Assembly (NCBI RefSeq): GCF_000283155.1
Contig: NW_004454160.1
Span: 1,418,178 to 1,482,177 of the forward strand
DNA length: 64,000 nt
From: Ceratotherium simum simum
Taxonomy: Eukaryota; Chordata; Mammalia; Perissodactyla; Rhinocerotidae
Direction: 5' to 3'
The notes below the pieces were generated by a model. The model was not told the origin of the DNA. It did not search any database and worked only from the letters and a program-made list of their open reading frames with translations. Every line of letters starts with the position of its first letter. Positions within the stretch are counted from its first letter, which is position 1. The position numbers were made by a program, and so were the translations under genes. Shown here piece after piece: positions 1 through 11,983 of the stretch.

Positions 1-460
1 AAACAAAGACTTGTACACAAATATTCATAGCAGCTTTATTCATAATAGCCAATCACTGGACGCAACCCATATATTCATCAACAGGTGAATGGATAAACAA
101 ACTGCATTACATTCGTACAATGGAATGTTACTCAGCAATAAAAAGCAATGAACTACTGACACAAACAACACGGATGATCCTCAAAATCATTATGCTAAGT
201 GAAAGAAGCCAGACACCAGAATCTATACTGTATAATTCCATTTATACAAAATTCTAGAATAGACAAAACTAAGCTATAGACAGAAAGCAGATCAATGGTT
301 TCTTGCAGCCAGAGGTATGAGAAAGTTGGCACCAATGGGACATAGAGCAACTTTTTTGGGTGATGGAAATGTTTTATATCTTGATTGTGTGGTGGTGGTG
401 ATTGCATGGATGTATGTATTTGTTCAAATTCATCAAATTCTACACTTAATAAAGTTGATT
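1..460 (+). mobile_element. Old L1 3' end (3' UTR), sense
   Basis: Text of the mammalian L1 3' region is clear: CAGGTGAATGGATAAACAAA, then a GAATGTTACTCAGCAATAAA block, then GCTAAGTGAAAGAAGCCAGA. It runs from the window edge to an A-rich end near 460. No usable reading frame. Confidence 0.8.
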
Positions 461-714
461 TAAACAAAAAGATGAAAAGAAAAACAGAAGTGATAAAGGA
501 AGTGGCAATGCAAACAGCCAAGTGCAAAGGGTGAATAAGGAGCTTAGCACCACCAAGACCACCAATCTCGGATACTTTCATTGCCTCAGGTCAGACTTGA
601 GAGCTATAAATGCTGGAAAGGCAAAACCTAGGAACAAATCTTCCTCCATTGGTCACTCTCATGTTTGTTTACTTTCCTTTCCATCCCATCTCTGCAAAAA
701 CAGTGGGAAGATCA
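461..714. other. No recognised feature
   Basis: Intron 4 sequence of PDE4DIP between an L1 end and an LTR. I see no exon, splice pair or repeat in it. Confidence 0.5.
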
Positions 715-1255
715 TGTGGTAGACAGACTCGAACATGGCTCCCCATGATCCCTGCCTCTTGGTGTTCATGCCTTTGTGTAATCCCCTCCCTTTGAGTACA
801 GGCAGGATGTGTAACTTGCTTCTACCCAACAGAATATGGCAAAGGTGATGGAATGTCACTCCTGTGACTACATTAAGTTTTAAGACGCTGTCTTGCTAGG
901 AGCCTTGCTCTAGAGCCTCTCCTTGCTGACTTGATGAAGTAAGTGGTCATGTGGGGAAAGCCCAAACGGCAAGGAACAGTAGGTGGCTTCAAGGAACTGT
1001 GGGCAGCCTGTAGCCAACATCCAGCAAGAAGTTGGAACCCTTAGTCCTACATCACAAGGAAATGAATTCTGCCAACAACCCGAGGGAGCTCAGAAGCAGA
1101 TTCTTCCCCAGTCAAGCCTCCAGATGAGAATTCAGCCTGGCCAATATCTTGGTTGTAGCCTAGTGAAACCCTAAGCAGAGAACTCAGCTAAGCTCTGCCT
1201 GGACTGCTGGCCCACATTAACTATGAGACAATAAACACGTATGTGTGTTTTTAAA
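715..1255 (+). mobile_element. MaLR/MLT1-like LTR, 3' truncated
   Basis: Starts with TGTGGTAGACAGAC and contains family wording such as CCAACAGAATATGGCAAAGG and GCCAACAACC, ending in AGACAATAAACAC without the usual TAAGCCACTAAG terminus. Long-terminal-repeat remnant with no coding capacity. Subfamily uncertain. Confidence 0.65.
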
Positions 1256-1267
1256 ATCACTGTCTAA

Positions 1268-1545
1268 ATGTGGCCTCCCCTGACCACTCTTTAAATACTG
1301 CAACCTGCCCTCCACTCTTATGTTTTTCTTTTTTTTTTCCCCAAGGGGACTTATCACTTTCCAACATTCTACATATTTATTTACTTCTAAAGTTTATTGT
1401 TCACTGTCTGTCTCCTCGTGCCAGAATATAAATTCCATGAGAGTAGGAATGTGTGTCTGTCTTGTTCATTGGTATACGTTCTAACTACTTCCACCTGGAA
1501 CATAGTAGGTGCTCAAAAAGTGTTTTTAAATGAACGAGGCCTCAT
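1268..1545 (+). mobile_element. L2 3' end, sense
   Basis: Degraded L2 tail: CTCCATGAGAGTAGGAATGT-like core and ACATAGTAGGTGCTCAAAAA near the end, matching the L2 3' UTR terminus. Confidence 0.7.
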
Positions 1546-3439
1546 GCTTATGTTTACACTAGCATCAATCTATTTGCATTCTCAGGAGAGACAGAGCATA
1601 ACTAATCACCACCTATCACATACTGAGACTTCACGTACCTAAAATCTACTATTAGGTCACTTCTGAGTCTGTGCTTCCCCAAATTAAAAATCCCAATTCC
1701 ATTTCCCCTTTCTCATAAGCCTCATTTTCTAATTTTTATTTTGGTTCGAATATTTCCCAATTTCCTCTGAATTTCTAGAGTTTCATACCAGACTCAGCAC
1801 AAGTCCAACAGGGCAGTGCCCGGGGATAAGAACAGCCTGGTTTCTATTACATTCTACATGGCAGTTTGCACCTGTTTCACAAGTAAAAATGAGGTCAATG
1901 CCACCTTTTACGGAAGATACACCAATGAGACAATGCCCTCTTCCTACCACAATCTGGGTGAAAGCCACTATGAAAACAGGTATCCCTGACTAGAGCTCTT
2001 TCTTTTCTCTTTAGTCAGACCTTAATACAATGTAGAGTTATTCACTAAAAAACATTATTTGCATTTGAAAGAGGAACTAACTTTAAATTCTAAAGAATGT
2101 GCCAAGGCCTTGCTTATTAACTGAAGAATTAGGCCATGTGGCTGTTGGGACACCAGGTACACTGGCTGAGGCTACTAATGGTAAATCTGGTCCTGTGAAA
2201 AATGGGGACTACTTCATACGGCTATTATGTGGTTGGGACTAAATGTGTATAACATGCATAGCAGAGTGCCCAGCACGTAGTAAACACTAAATGGATTTCC
2301 TCCTCCATAAGGTTTAAATGGGAAGCATTTAGGTTTTAGTATCCATGTATATGGAAATTGGGGAAAGGAGAGAGGATATGGGGCAAAGAAGGACAGAAAG
2401 AGCCTAACAGCGGGGATAATACTGACACCAGAAGGTGGGACAAGACTCGGATCTAGAAACCTCTCCTGGAGAAAAGTAGCCTAGAAAGGACAAAAGAGTC
2501 CACTGCTGTTTTCCTCACGACCATTTATTTTCCTCCATCTTATATCAAGACCCTTAGGCACTGATGACATACCCTGACACCTTGAAGAAGTAGGGGAAAC
2601 AGGAGAGGAACGAGAGGAGAGGGAAATCAGGAAGTCAGCAGCTGAGGGCCAAATGAAGGTAGAGAAAGCCTGAGGCGAAGTTCCAGTTCTACTCGATGTC
2701 ACCACCCTCCACTTGGAGCAATTCAGGCAAGCCCATTCCAGTGGTCTTACATAACCAAGCTTTCCACAGCTAACAGAACTCCTACGCTCTCACCCCCAGC
2801 TTTGCAGAAGCTGGCAAGGACCACTTATTACTATCCTGACTCTTGTCTGAGACCTCCGAGGCTCCAAATGGTTTGGCAGCAAGCTGGGTTTCTCCACAAT
2901 CCCACAGCCTGGAAGGGGTCGGAGAGAAAGAACAAGACTTAGAAGGGAGACTGCTCCTCGCCTCTAAGGGATCTGCTCCTCAGAGCCCTAGAGGTTCACT
3001 ACCTTCATCTCATTTCTGTGCTGCGAAGACCCTAGGGTCCAGCTCTGGACTCAGGAGTTCCTGACTTTGAAGCAGAGTGATGACAACACACCTTGTCATC
3101 AATGGAGTAGTGCCAGGTGGGCAGGACAAGGTTTATGTTTGTATTAAGCAGATACTCAGCCTAAGTGGAGAGAACTTGGATAATAGGGAGGTCTGGTTAG
3201 AGAGTCTCTGAGAGGGACAGTCACCTACGTGGCCTCAGAGAGAAGCTATGAAACCTATCAAGAAAGAGTGACTTGGAAGGACATGCTTACTTCTAGCCCT
3301 CAGCCAGAGCCTTGACTCTCCTTCTGCAGCTCCAGGTCATGGCCTTCATGCTGGCAGCCTCCCTCCACCTGCCCAGGGGCTTCCGAGGAGGGCTTCTTCC
3401 TCAAGCCCCCATGTGGGCTTTCTAAGACCCTGTGTGCAT
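1546..3439. other. Mostly unique intronic sequence; one MIR fragment
   Basis: No exon or structured element recognised except a MIR 3' half on the plus strand at about 2180-2295 (CAGAGTGCCCAGCACGTAGT). Frames here, including one of 74 codons on the minus strand at 2481-2705, show no known protein. Confidence 0.5.
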
Positions 3440-3456
3440 AAAAAGGTGGCTTCCTG

Positions 3457-3700
3457 GGGACTGGCTGGGTAGCATAGCACTTAAGTTCATGCGCTCTGCT
3501 GTGGCGGCCCGGGGTTCACAGGTTCGGATCCCGGGTGCGGACCTATACACCGCTTATCAAAGCCATGCTGTGGCGGTGTCCCATATAAAGTAGAAGAAGA
3601 TGGGCACCAATGTTAGCCCAGGGCCAATCTTCCTCAGCAAAAAGAGGAGGATTGGCAACAGATGTTAGCTCAGGGCTAATCTTCCTCAAAAAAGGAAAAA
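3457..3700 (+). mobile_element. ERE SINE (tail-module type)
   Basis: tRNA-derived equine SINE with a degraded head (GGCTGGGTAGCATAGCACTT), a B-box-like GGTTCGGATCC and two GATGTTAGC tail modules, ending in A-rich sequence. Flanked by a 17-bp duplication AAAAAGGTGGCTTCCTG at 3440-3456 and 3701-3717. Confidence 0.92.
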
Positions 3701-3717
3701 AAAAAGGTGGCTTCCTG

Positions 3718-4375
3718 CCCTTCATGGTAGTGGGGCCTTGCACAAGGTTGGGAGATGAAAAGCTGGCATTATAGGGCAGCCTGTGCCTTTCATTGACTCC
3801 CACTCTCTTCAAGCCAAGTTTCCAAATAACTGGGATGGTAACTGCCCAGTGTAACCCAAAGTCCTTTCTAAAGTTACTTGGCAAAAAGCCACCTGACTAT
3901 TACTTAGCTCTCTGCAGAACGGCATGTACCAAGTCAGATCAGCCTTTTGGTGTGTGGGTGGATTAGCTGCTACTTAATACGATAGGGCGGGCCCATTTCC
4001 AGTTTGCACCAGCCCCCACTCTGCCTTCTCCCTGTATAACACAGCCTCACTTCTCTGTGAAGTTGAGCTTGCTTAGATGCGATGGCAAGGGCCAGAGGAG
4101 GAAGAAGAGCCAAAAAAAAAAAAATCCACAGTGGCTTTTGGAAACATATAGATGAAACTCCTGGGAAAGGGGTATGTAGGCTGAGGAACTAAATATTTTC
4201 TTTTGGCAGCAGGCACAGGGTACAGAATCATTTATCTGTGAATTACTCTAGCTCCTGCTGTGTCTATTCTATTTTAGCCCAGTAGTGCAAAGGGGAAGCA
4301 AGTCTAAACTTCTGACAAGCATATAAATTCCTTGAACTTTTGTTAAAGACCAAGGAAATCATTGCAAGTGCTTGG
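3718..4375. other. No recognised feature
   Basis: Intron 4 sequence without a recognised repeat or exon. An A13 run occurs near 4113. Confidence 0.5.
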
Positions 4376-4384
4376 ACAGGAAGC

Positions 4385-4500
4385 AAGGCCTCCTGGATTC
4401 TAGCTTCAACTTGGCCATTAATTTGCTGTGTGGCCTTGGGCAAGTTACTTTACCATTCTGGGCCTCAGTCTCTTTATCTTTAAAATGAAGGGTGTATTCA
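4385..4500 (+). mobile_element. MIR SINE fragment
   Basis: Core GTGTGGCCTTGGGCAAGTTA followed by CTGGGCCTCAGTCTC and an AAAATGAA block, the diagnostic MIR middle. Confidence 0.85.
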
Positions 4501-4509
4501 TTAGGGAAA

Positions 4510-4597
4510 GCTGAGTGAATGGTATATAGGAACCCTCTATAATATTTTCACAACTTTTCTGTGAGTCTAAATTTATTTTAAAATAAAAAGCTTTCTT
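4510..4597 (+). mobile_element. Old L1 3' terminus
   Basis: Short L1 tail (ATATAGGAACCCTCTATAAT and a TTTTCTGTGAGTCTAAA block) ending in AAAATAAAAAGC, into which the next ERE inserted. Confidence 0.5.
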
Positions 4598-4802
4598 GGG
4601 CCAGCCCCAGTGGCCTAGTGGTTAAGTTCGGCGCACTCCCCTTTGGCAGCCTGGGTTCGGTTCCTGGGCACGGACATACACCACTCACCTGTCAGTGACC
4701 ATGCTGTGGTGGTGGCTCACATACAAAAAGAGGAAGATTGACAGCAGATGTTAGCTCAGGGTGAATCTTCCTCAGCAAAGAAAAAAAAATAGAAGAAGAA
4801 AA
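4598..4802 (+). mobile_element. ERE SINE inserted in an L1 tail
   Basis: Head GGGCCAGCCCCAGTGGCCTA, one GATGTTAGCTCAGGG module and an A-rich end. An 18-bp duplication, AAAATAAAAAGCTTTCTT, flanks it at 4580-4597 and 4803-4820. Confidence 0.93.
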
Positions 4803-4820
4803 AAAATAAAAAGCTTTCTT

Positions 4821-5489
4821 AAAAAGTGAAGGGGTTCTATAGACTATCTCCAAGATCCTCTGTAGCTCTAAACTGTGATTCTACGTTCTTATTTGTCTCT
4901 CTTCAGGTGAAATAAGTCTCTTTCCAGCTATCCAAATATATAACAGAGCAGAATTTTGCCCACTCCTCCTACCACACACATGAGGTTGATTAGCTCCAGC
5001 ACAAACATATTTTCTGCTTTTAACATATCTTACACCCTGGGCAAAAACTGAATTCTCCAAAAACACATTAAAAACACTCCATCCATATCCACTTTGTTCC
5101 TGCAAACAAATACATTTACCCAGTAGGGAAGAGCTGTTTCGAGCAGTCCATGGTTACAGAATCTCAGTTTTCCCCTAGCAACCGAGCTAATTATAACTCC
5201 AGCTACCCGGTAACAGCACTAGATTTTCCTGACATTGGTTGGCAGTTTTAAAGCCATCTCAGCTCTGCTGGCACCTCCCATACTAAGAGGGCATCAGAGG
5301 AGCTGAGAGACGGGGAGAAGGGAAGCAACTACCTGAGTCAGGGTGAGAGTCCAAAGAGGCGTCCAGAATCATAGCACTCCAGGGCTGGGAGAGATGTCAG
5401 TGTCAGTCCCAGTCTAGCCCACCCATTTTATACATAAAGAACCAGAAGCTCAGAAAAAGTGACTTGTCTTAGCCAGGAACCTGGCAGTC
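4821..5489. other. Unique intronic sequence with a MIR-like fragment
   Basis: Nothing recognised to about 5360. A MIR-like antisense stretch follows at about 5362-5480 (CCATTTTATACATAAAGAAC and CAGAAAAAGTGACTTG). Confidence 0.5.
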
Positions 5490-6180
5490 TTCTTGATTCC
5501 TTTCCCTCAATCTTCCCATCCCATCAATCACCAAGTCCTACAGATATTTTACCTCCTAAATATTTTGCAGATCAGTTCCCTCCCCTCTATTCCTATTGCC
5601 AGGGCCCTCATTAAGGCCCTCATCATCTCTTGTTTGGCCTGCCTGTCCTCTTGCCTTATCTTCCTTGAGTCCATCTTCCCCACCCACCATGTTCCCTGCT
5701 GCTTAAAGCCCATCAAGGGCTCCTTATCATCCCCAGGATAAAGTCTACACTCTTTAAAATGGCACAAAGGAATATGCCCTGCATACTCTTCAGCCTCATT
5801 CTATGCCCAGTACTTAAATTTAGCAACACAAAACCACTTATAATTCTCCACATATACCATGCGGTTTGTTATCTCTAGGCTTTTGCTTCTGGCAAGAGCC
5901 CTTTCTTTCCACTCCACCATCCATTGACTAACTAAAGCTTACTCCTCTTTGAAGACAAAGCTCAGGGTTCATCTCCTCAAAGAATCCTTTGTAGATTTTC
6001 CTCCCATCTACTCCATTCAGTTGGGTTAGAGATGCCTCATACGGGTTCCCTTATGCCTTATATGCATCTCTATTATTGCTTTTTTACCACACTCGATCAC
6101 TTGTGTTTTACTCATCTTTGAAGCCCTAACTTCCAGCATAATACTTGGAATATAGTTGGTACCCAATTAACATTTATTAA
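5490..6180 (+). mobile_element. L2 fragment, sense
   Basis: L2 ORF2 end and 3' UTR: GCCCTCATCATCTCTTG, CAGGATAAAGTCTACACTC, CTTTGAAGACAAAGCTCAGG and a tail near ATTAACATTTATTAATG. Frames are degraded (one of 82 codons survives by chance). Confidence 0.85.
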
Positions 6181-6184
6181 TGGA

Positions 6185-6605
6185 TGAACAGATAAATCCA
6201 AAGCTCTCCATGATCTATCATCTGCTTACCTTTCCAGTCTCATCTTACCCCCACAACAAATCCTCGATACCACATGTTCTAGCCATACTGAACGACTTGA
6301 AGTGTGCCAAGCACACAATGCTTTTCCACGCTTGTATGCCCTTGTATATACTGTTTCTTCTGTCCGAAATGCTCTTCCCCATTCTTTGTTGTGTTATTAT
6401 CTTTTAAGATTCAATTCAAACCTCACATGCTTGGCAAGCCCTTTCCTGGTGGATTTTATCATTCTCCTTAATACTACAGAGCAATCTACACATACCTCTA
6501 CAGTAGCCCTTATTACACCATTTTTATTTATTTGTTGATATCTTTCTCCACCAGCCTCAAACACACTGGCTGGCATATAGTAGATATGCAATAGATGTCT
6601 GAATC
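6185..6605 (+). mobile_element. Second L2 fragment, sense
   Basis: Directly follows the previous L2 and repeats the same part of the element (CTGAACGACTTGAAGTGTGC, TGGCATATAGTAGATATGCA). Two L2 ends in tandem imply separate insertions or an ancient duplication. Confidence 0.75.
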
Positions 6606-6944
6606 AATGAATGCATGCGTGTGAACATGAGTAAATGAACCGCCAAGGTGATAAGGCAAATAAGGGAAACATCTGAGACAGGAATTTAGAATGCTTATTC
6701 TTTCAACTATATCATATTACTTCTATCAGTGTGTAAACCTGGATGTACATAACTAATAGGAAGAAGAGGTGTCTTTGTAATAAGTTCATGCAGAAGTATA
6801 AATTACATAGACATAGGTAAGAGGATAATTGAAAGTGGATTAGAATTAAATCAGGTTCCAGAATTTAGTTTTAGATTTGTTTCCTAGTGATTAGAAGAAC
6901 AGGTCTTAAGTATTCAAAGGAAAAAATTTCTTCTTCCCTTCTTC
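6606..6944. other. No recognised feature
   Basis: AT-rich intron sequence between L2 and L1 remnants. Confidence 0.45.
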
Positions 6945-7655
6945 CTTACACATAACATAAAATTTACTATTTTAATCATTTTTAAGTATACAGTTCAGTG
7001 GCATTAAGTACATTCATATTGTTGTGCAACTGTCCATCTCCAGAACTTTCTCCCCAATTGACTACACCCATTAAACAATAACTCCCCATTCACTCCCCAC
7101 AGTCCCTGGCAACCACCATTCTATTCTCTGCCTCTATGAATTTGACTACTCAAGGTATCTCATGTAAGTGGAACCATACAATATTTGTCCTTTTGTGACT
7201 AGTTTATTTCACTTAGCATAATGTCCTCAAAGTTCATCCACATTGTAACATGTGTCAGAATTTCTTTCCTTTTTAAGGCTAAACAACATTCTGTTATATG
7301 TATGTCCCCCATTTTGTTTATCCATTCATCTGTCAACGGACACTTAGGTTGCTTCTTCTTTTTGGCTGTTGTGAATAACGCTGCTATGAATGAGGGTGTA
7401 CAAAAATCTGTTCGAGTCCCTGCTTCCACTTCTTTTGAGTATATACCTAGAAGTGGAATTCCTGGATCATATAATATTCTATGTTTAATTTTTTGAAGAA
7501 TATCCATACCATTTTCCACAGCGGCTATACCATTTTACCTTCCCAACCAGCTGTATACAGTGTTTCCAGTTTCTCCACATCCTGGCCAACATGTTGTCTT
7601 CTGTTTGTTTTGTTTTGTTTTGTTTTTTATTAGCCATCCTAATAGGTGTGAAGTT
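6945..7655 (-). mobile_element. Old L1 3' region, antisense
   Basis: Reads on the minus strand as L1 3' sequence: plus-strand words GTATACAGTTCAGTGGCATT, GTTTATCCATTCATCTGTCA, GTTGTGAATAACGCTGCTAT and ATTAGCCATCCTAATAGGTG are its complements. A (TTTTG)n stretch at about 7597-7630 lies inside it. No intact ORF2. Confidence 0.85.
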
Positions 7656-8635
7656 GAAAGAAATTTTTAACCGAGAACACAAATATTGGTTACAACTATT
7701 TAATGAGTAGAGTTTCTCTACTTTCTTCCTACTTCCACTCCCAAAAAGAAAAGGAAATGGACAAGCATGCCTTCAAAGACCGCAGAAAGCTGAGAACGAG
7801 GAGTTAGCACACACAGTGTGCACAGACACGAACACACACAGACTACATTTATACCAGGCTTCCAGAGAACTGTTTAAAAATAGTTTGGCCAAAGTAGTTC
7901 TTACTTCTCTCTCTTTACTTATATTTTTCCCCTCTCTACTATACACATTTCTTAAAGTTATGTAAGTAAAACGCAGGGAAAAAAAACCTTAGCAGCTATC
8001 TAAACAAGGTATCCAATTGTAAAAAGAAAACGGAGTCAACTCCGTTAAATATAAGAAGAAAATTATTCCACTCTACAACAGCAACTGCAGCAGTCACTTT
8101 AGACAATAATCTGAGAAGGTGCAGGCTCTTTAATATGTGTCTGTAGGTACGTAGGATGGTAATAAGCCTTTACATTTATTTAACATCTAACACATTCAAA
8201 CATACTTACGTATGGAGAGGAGGGCAGGGCAGGAACTCATGCCTCCATTTCAGGAGACTAAGGCTCAAAGAAGTTAAGGACAAGTCACAGGACACATAGC
8301 AGGAAAAGATAGATTTAGAACTCAGGCTTTCTGATTGAATCCAAAACTTGTGTCCCTACATTATCTCCCTCAAAGTTACTGTCTTTCTGTAATAGTCTTC
8401 CTTTGGTTCAAGTCAAGTTTCCTAAATTGTACAGCCTGTTGGAGTCGTTTGGGACCTCACTGAACTTTTGGGTGCTTCTTAGCACAGTAAGTCTGCATGT
8501 ATACTGTTACTCATCATATTGCCCAAAGCCTAAAGAAATCAGGCTAAGACTATAGAAAATCAATCAGTGAGCAAAAGAAACTTAATAAAGAGAGTAGATC
8601 TTAAAAGTTCTCATTACAAGAAAAAAAATTTTCTA
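7656..8635. other. Mostly unique intron; one MIR antisense
   Basis: MIR antisense remnant at about 8160-8370 (GGAGACTAAGGCTCAAAGAA, CATAGCAGGAAAAGATAGAT). Otherwise no recognised feature. Confidence 0.5.
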
Positions 8636-8639
8636 ACTA

Positions 8640-8775
8640 TGTGTGGTGATGGATGTTAACTAGACTTATTATGGTGATCATTTTACAATACATACGTATA
8701 TCGAATCATTCTGTTGTCCACTTGAAACAAATATAATGTTTATGTCAATTATATCTCAATTAAAAGACAGATCTT
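8640..8775 (+). mobile_element. L1 3' UTR end fragment
   Basis: GTGTGGTGATGGATGTTAAC, ATGGTGATCATTTTACAATA and a TCAATTATATCTCAATTAAA terminus match the L1 3' UTR end common in mammals. Confidence 0.6.
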
Positions 8776-9232
8776 AAAAAATAAAAAAATAAATAAAATA
8801 AGCTGAATTTAGAACCAGACCAAGCTATATCAAAGTATGAAACCAAGATGATAAAAATTTTTGAATTATAACCCATCACAGTCAGAATAGTAGTAATTTT
8901 TGTGAAAGCAAAGGACTTTGTGCCGTTACTAAATAAAATATTGTATTTCAAAAAAAGAAATTTAACAAACCCTTTCTTATTTATTCTTTTTGAAGAAATA
9001 TTTGTATTTGACGGTGATAGTAAATTTGCTGCGACAGGGTTACTTGGGTAATATTATCTTATTTATACATGGGCAAACTAAAATGGAGAATTGAGACAAA
9101 TAGGATAAGTGGACCCAAATCCACTACTGAGGAAAAAGAAACTGATTTGGAATAAAAAATGGTCCAGGATGAGTATGTCCAGTAATTAGACTTATCTGGA
9201 TAATTTTGATACCTCTCAATTTGTCACAGTAA

Positions 9233-9460
9233 TGGCAAATATTTCTTGAGGGCTTACTACATTATAGGTGTTGTGCTGATTTCAAGTCATTGGCTCATTG
9301 AATCCTGCCCCAGATCCTATAAGAGAGGTTCTATTACCACACCTACTTCAGCTCAGACAAATTACAGTATTTGCCCAAGTTAACACAGGTAGCAAGTGGT
9401 AAAACCAAGATTCTACCTCAGGTCTGTCTGGTTCATTACTCTTAACTACTATGCCCAGTG
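9233..9460 (-). mobile_element. MIR SINE, antisense
   Basis: Complement of MIR: TTGAGGGCTTACTACATTAT, TTGCCCAAGTTAACACAGGT, AGCAAGTGGTAAAACCAAGA. Confidence 0.7.
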
Positions 9461-9530
9461 ATAGCAGAATAGTAGAAATGATGAAAATTTGGTAGGCAAG
9501 TAAAGTCAGTAGGCTGTTTATCATGATTTT

Positions 9531-9750
9531 TTTTTTTAAAGATTTATTTATTTATTTATTTCTCCCCCCACCCCCAAAAGCCTCAGTAGATAGTTGTATG
9601 TCATAGCTGCACAGCCTTCTAGTTGCTGTATGTGGGATGCGGCCTCAGCATGGCCGGAGAAGTGGTGCGTTGGTGCGCGCCCGGGATCCGAACCCCGGGC
9701 CGCCAGCAGTGGAGCGCACACACTTAACCGCTAAGCCATGGGGCCGGCCC
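9531..9750 (-). mobile_element. ERE SINE, short body type, antisense
   Basis: Head at the right (GCCATGGGGCCGGCCCC), the GGGATCCGAACC B-box complement, CAGTAGATAGTTGTATGTCA body and a poly-T start. It lacks the GATGTTAGC tail module. A 17-bp duplication CTGTTTATCATGATTTT flanks it at 9514-9530 and 9751-9767, so it is a young insertion. Confidence 0.95.
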
Positions 9751-9767
9751 CTGTTTATCATGATTTT

Positions 9768-11631
9768 TAAAACCTAGCTGTAGAAATACGCTACGTATAA
9801 GCTTCAAGGTTTGCTCAAGAAAAATGTCATCAAACCCAAAATATGATAACATACAGCTCAAAAAAGTCAGACAGTTAAGGGCGATAAAACATTGGAACAC
9901 AACTCCTTCAACTCCTCTCTAAAGGCTAAATCCACTTTAACCTTCTAATATCAATTATGTCATATTCAAACATTGACTCTATCTGGGCCAGGATGACTGC
10001 ATTCAGTTTCTCCTAACGTTTTTGTTGTTAGATCTAGGCCTGTCAGATTTTAAATTCCATTTTTAGAATGGAACCTTAAATCTTTTTTAAAGCAACCTTG
10101 GGTAATAATAAAGTCACACAAGTTTAACAAGTGAGTAGCCATGATGGGGCAAAACACAGTGGACAGTGGTTTTGTGTGCTGTTTGGGGACTGGGTGTTTA
10201 CCACACAGCAGTGGATTTCATAAATTCCAGGGTCAGGCATAGTTCTAGTGGCGGCACACTCAGCTATCATGAGAATATGCAGGATTAGATAATCAACAAC
10301 AAGGAAGTCAGTCAAGTTGCCCAGAAATTATTTACCAGAGCAGCTGCAGTCCAGAAATGCTAACAAGCCAGTCTCCCTAGGAGTGGGCCATACTCAGCTG
10401 TGGACCACTCAGCATTTTCTCAATTTACTTTGCTCCAGAATCAGAAGCTATATGTACTGCAACGGTTTCTCCTTTCCTTGCTTTTTACGTTCAAAACTGT
10501 CCCCAAAAAACTGAACCTACAATTAATATTTGCTACCAAGAGGGGGCAGTGGTACCTAATCATGTAGGTATATGCCCCACTTTATCTGTGCTGAGGGTAA
10601 GCAGCCTCTACCTGTGTTTTTTTTTTTAATTATTTACAAATATTGAAGCTTAAAAAATAGTTTAACTTAGTTAACAGAAAAGTAGCTAGTTTCACAGAAC
10701 CAATTTTTATGTATAATTTAACACTTTTATTAACCCATTACTAGTACGAGTCTTAAGATTATTTCTGAATTCTCTGAACAGCTTGAAAAAGAGAAACCCT
10801 TAACTTCTTTTTTGCTTACTTGCTTTGAAGTTGATACTTCTAGGTTTTTATATAACTCTCTCTTACAACTTCTCATACAATTAAATATCCTTGTAGCTTC
10901 CTTTACATTTAAGGATTATATCTATTTTAGTCTCTCCCTCCATCAACTACCTAAAGAGGACATGCCACTTGGAAAGAGAAAGATTGAACCCACTCTCTAG
11001 TCCTTTTCTCCTAAAGTTTCCCATATTGCCCTTCCCTGCAGTCATCATGGTGAAACGCTTGATCGTCTCTAAGACTAATTTTTCACTCTTAAGTACAAAT
11101 ATCCCAACAAAAATCTGCCATAGCAAAAATAGAAAAAATGATAAAATAATTACTATTCACAATAAACTTGCATTACATATGTTTCACAAACATTGGTTTT
11201 CTTTAAGAGAATCATGCATACAGCACCCAGATTATTGCAGATTCTAAGTTGGGTGTGATTTAATGTTTTTACTATATTTAAAGAAGTGTCCTTCCAACAC
11301 CAAAGAAAAATCAAGCTAAGTTTGGTCACAGAACAGAGCCCTAAATTCCCAAGTGAACCATCTGATTTACCATGTGATGCATCGCATGTCACTCTCGATG
11401 TCTCTTTGCCAACACTGCTGCTAATTAATCATCCTAACCTTGCAGAATCACAATGTGACTAAGAAGGATGAATGTAAAACACACTCATGGGAATATCTGA
11501 GGGTGAGATTAAAAGAGCCAAACCTCTTCGTCATTTTTAAATATCATACTATTACTACTAGTAGGCATGTAACTACCATCCCCTCATATATGTACGAAGC
11601 TGTGAAGTTTACAAAGTGCCTTGATATAAGT
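9768..11631. other. No recognised feature (intron 4)
   Basis: Nearly 1.9 kb of AT-rich intron without an element I can name apart from a weak CTCF-like word near 10540. Frames up to 92 codons are unremarkable. Confidence 0.45.
10535..10549 (+). promoter_or_regulatory. CTCF-like motif, weak
   Basis: ACCAAGAGGGGGCAG has the conserved CCA and AGGGGGCAG blocks of the CTCF core but differs at the two bases between them. It is in intron 4 in otherwise undistinguished sequence. Confidence 0.25.
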
Positions 11632-11647
11632 CTTCTTATTTAATCTT

Positions 11648-11966
11648 TTTTTTTTTTTTCAGGGGGGTTTTTTTTTTTTGTGAGGAAGATCAGCCCTGAG
11701 CTAACATCCATGCTAATCCTCCTCTTTTTGCTGAGGAAGACCGGCTCTGAGCTAACATCTATTGCCAATCCTCCTCCTTTTTTTTTTTCCCCCAAAGCCC
11801 CAGTAGATAGTTGTATGTCATAGCTGCACATCCTACTAGTTGCTGTATGTGGGACGCGGCCTCAGCGTGGCTGGAGAAGCGGTGCGTCGGTGTGCGCCCG
11901 GGATCCGAACCCGGGCCGCCAGTAGCAGAGCATGCACACTTAACCGCTAAGCCACGGGGCCGGCCC
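11648..11966 (-). mobile_element. ERE SINE, long composite form, antisense
   Basis: Contains the standard head (CGGGGCCGGCCCC), the CAGTAGATAGTTGTATGTCA body and, beyond an internal poly-T, two antisense tail modules (GAGCTAACATC with TTGCTGAGGAAGA). At 319 bp it is longer than the other copies. A CTTCTTATTTAATCTT duplication at 11632-11647 and 11967-11982 shows that the whole composite inserted as a unit. Confidence 0.93.
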
Positions 11967-11983
11967 CTTCTTATTTAATCTTT

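Noticed and set aside
9531..9750. tRNA-like A and B boxes
   Set aside because: They belong to tRNA-derived ERE SINEs; no intact tRNA fold with acceptor pairing is present in any of the copies.
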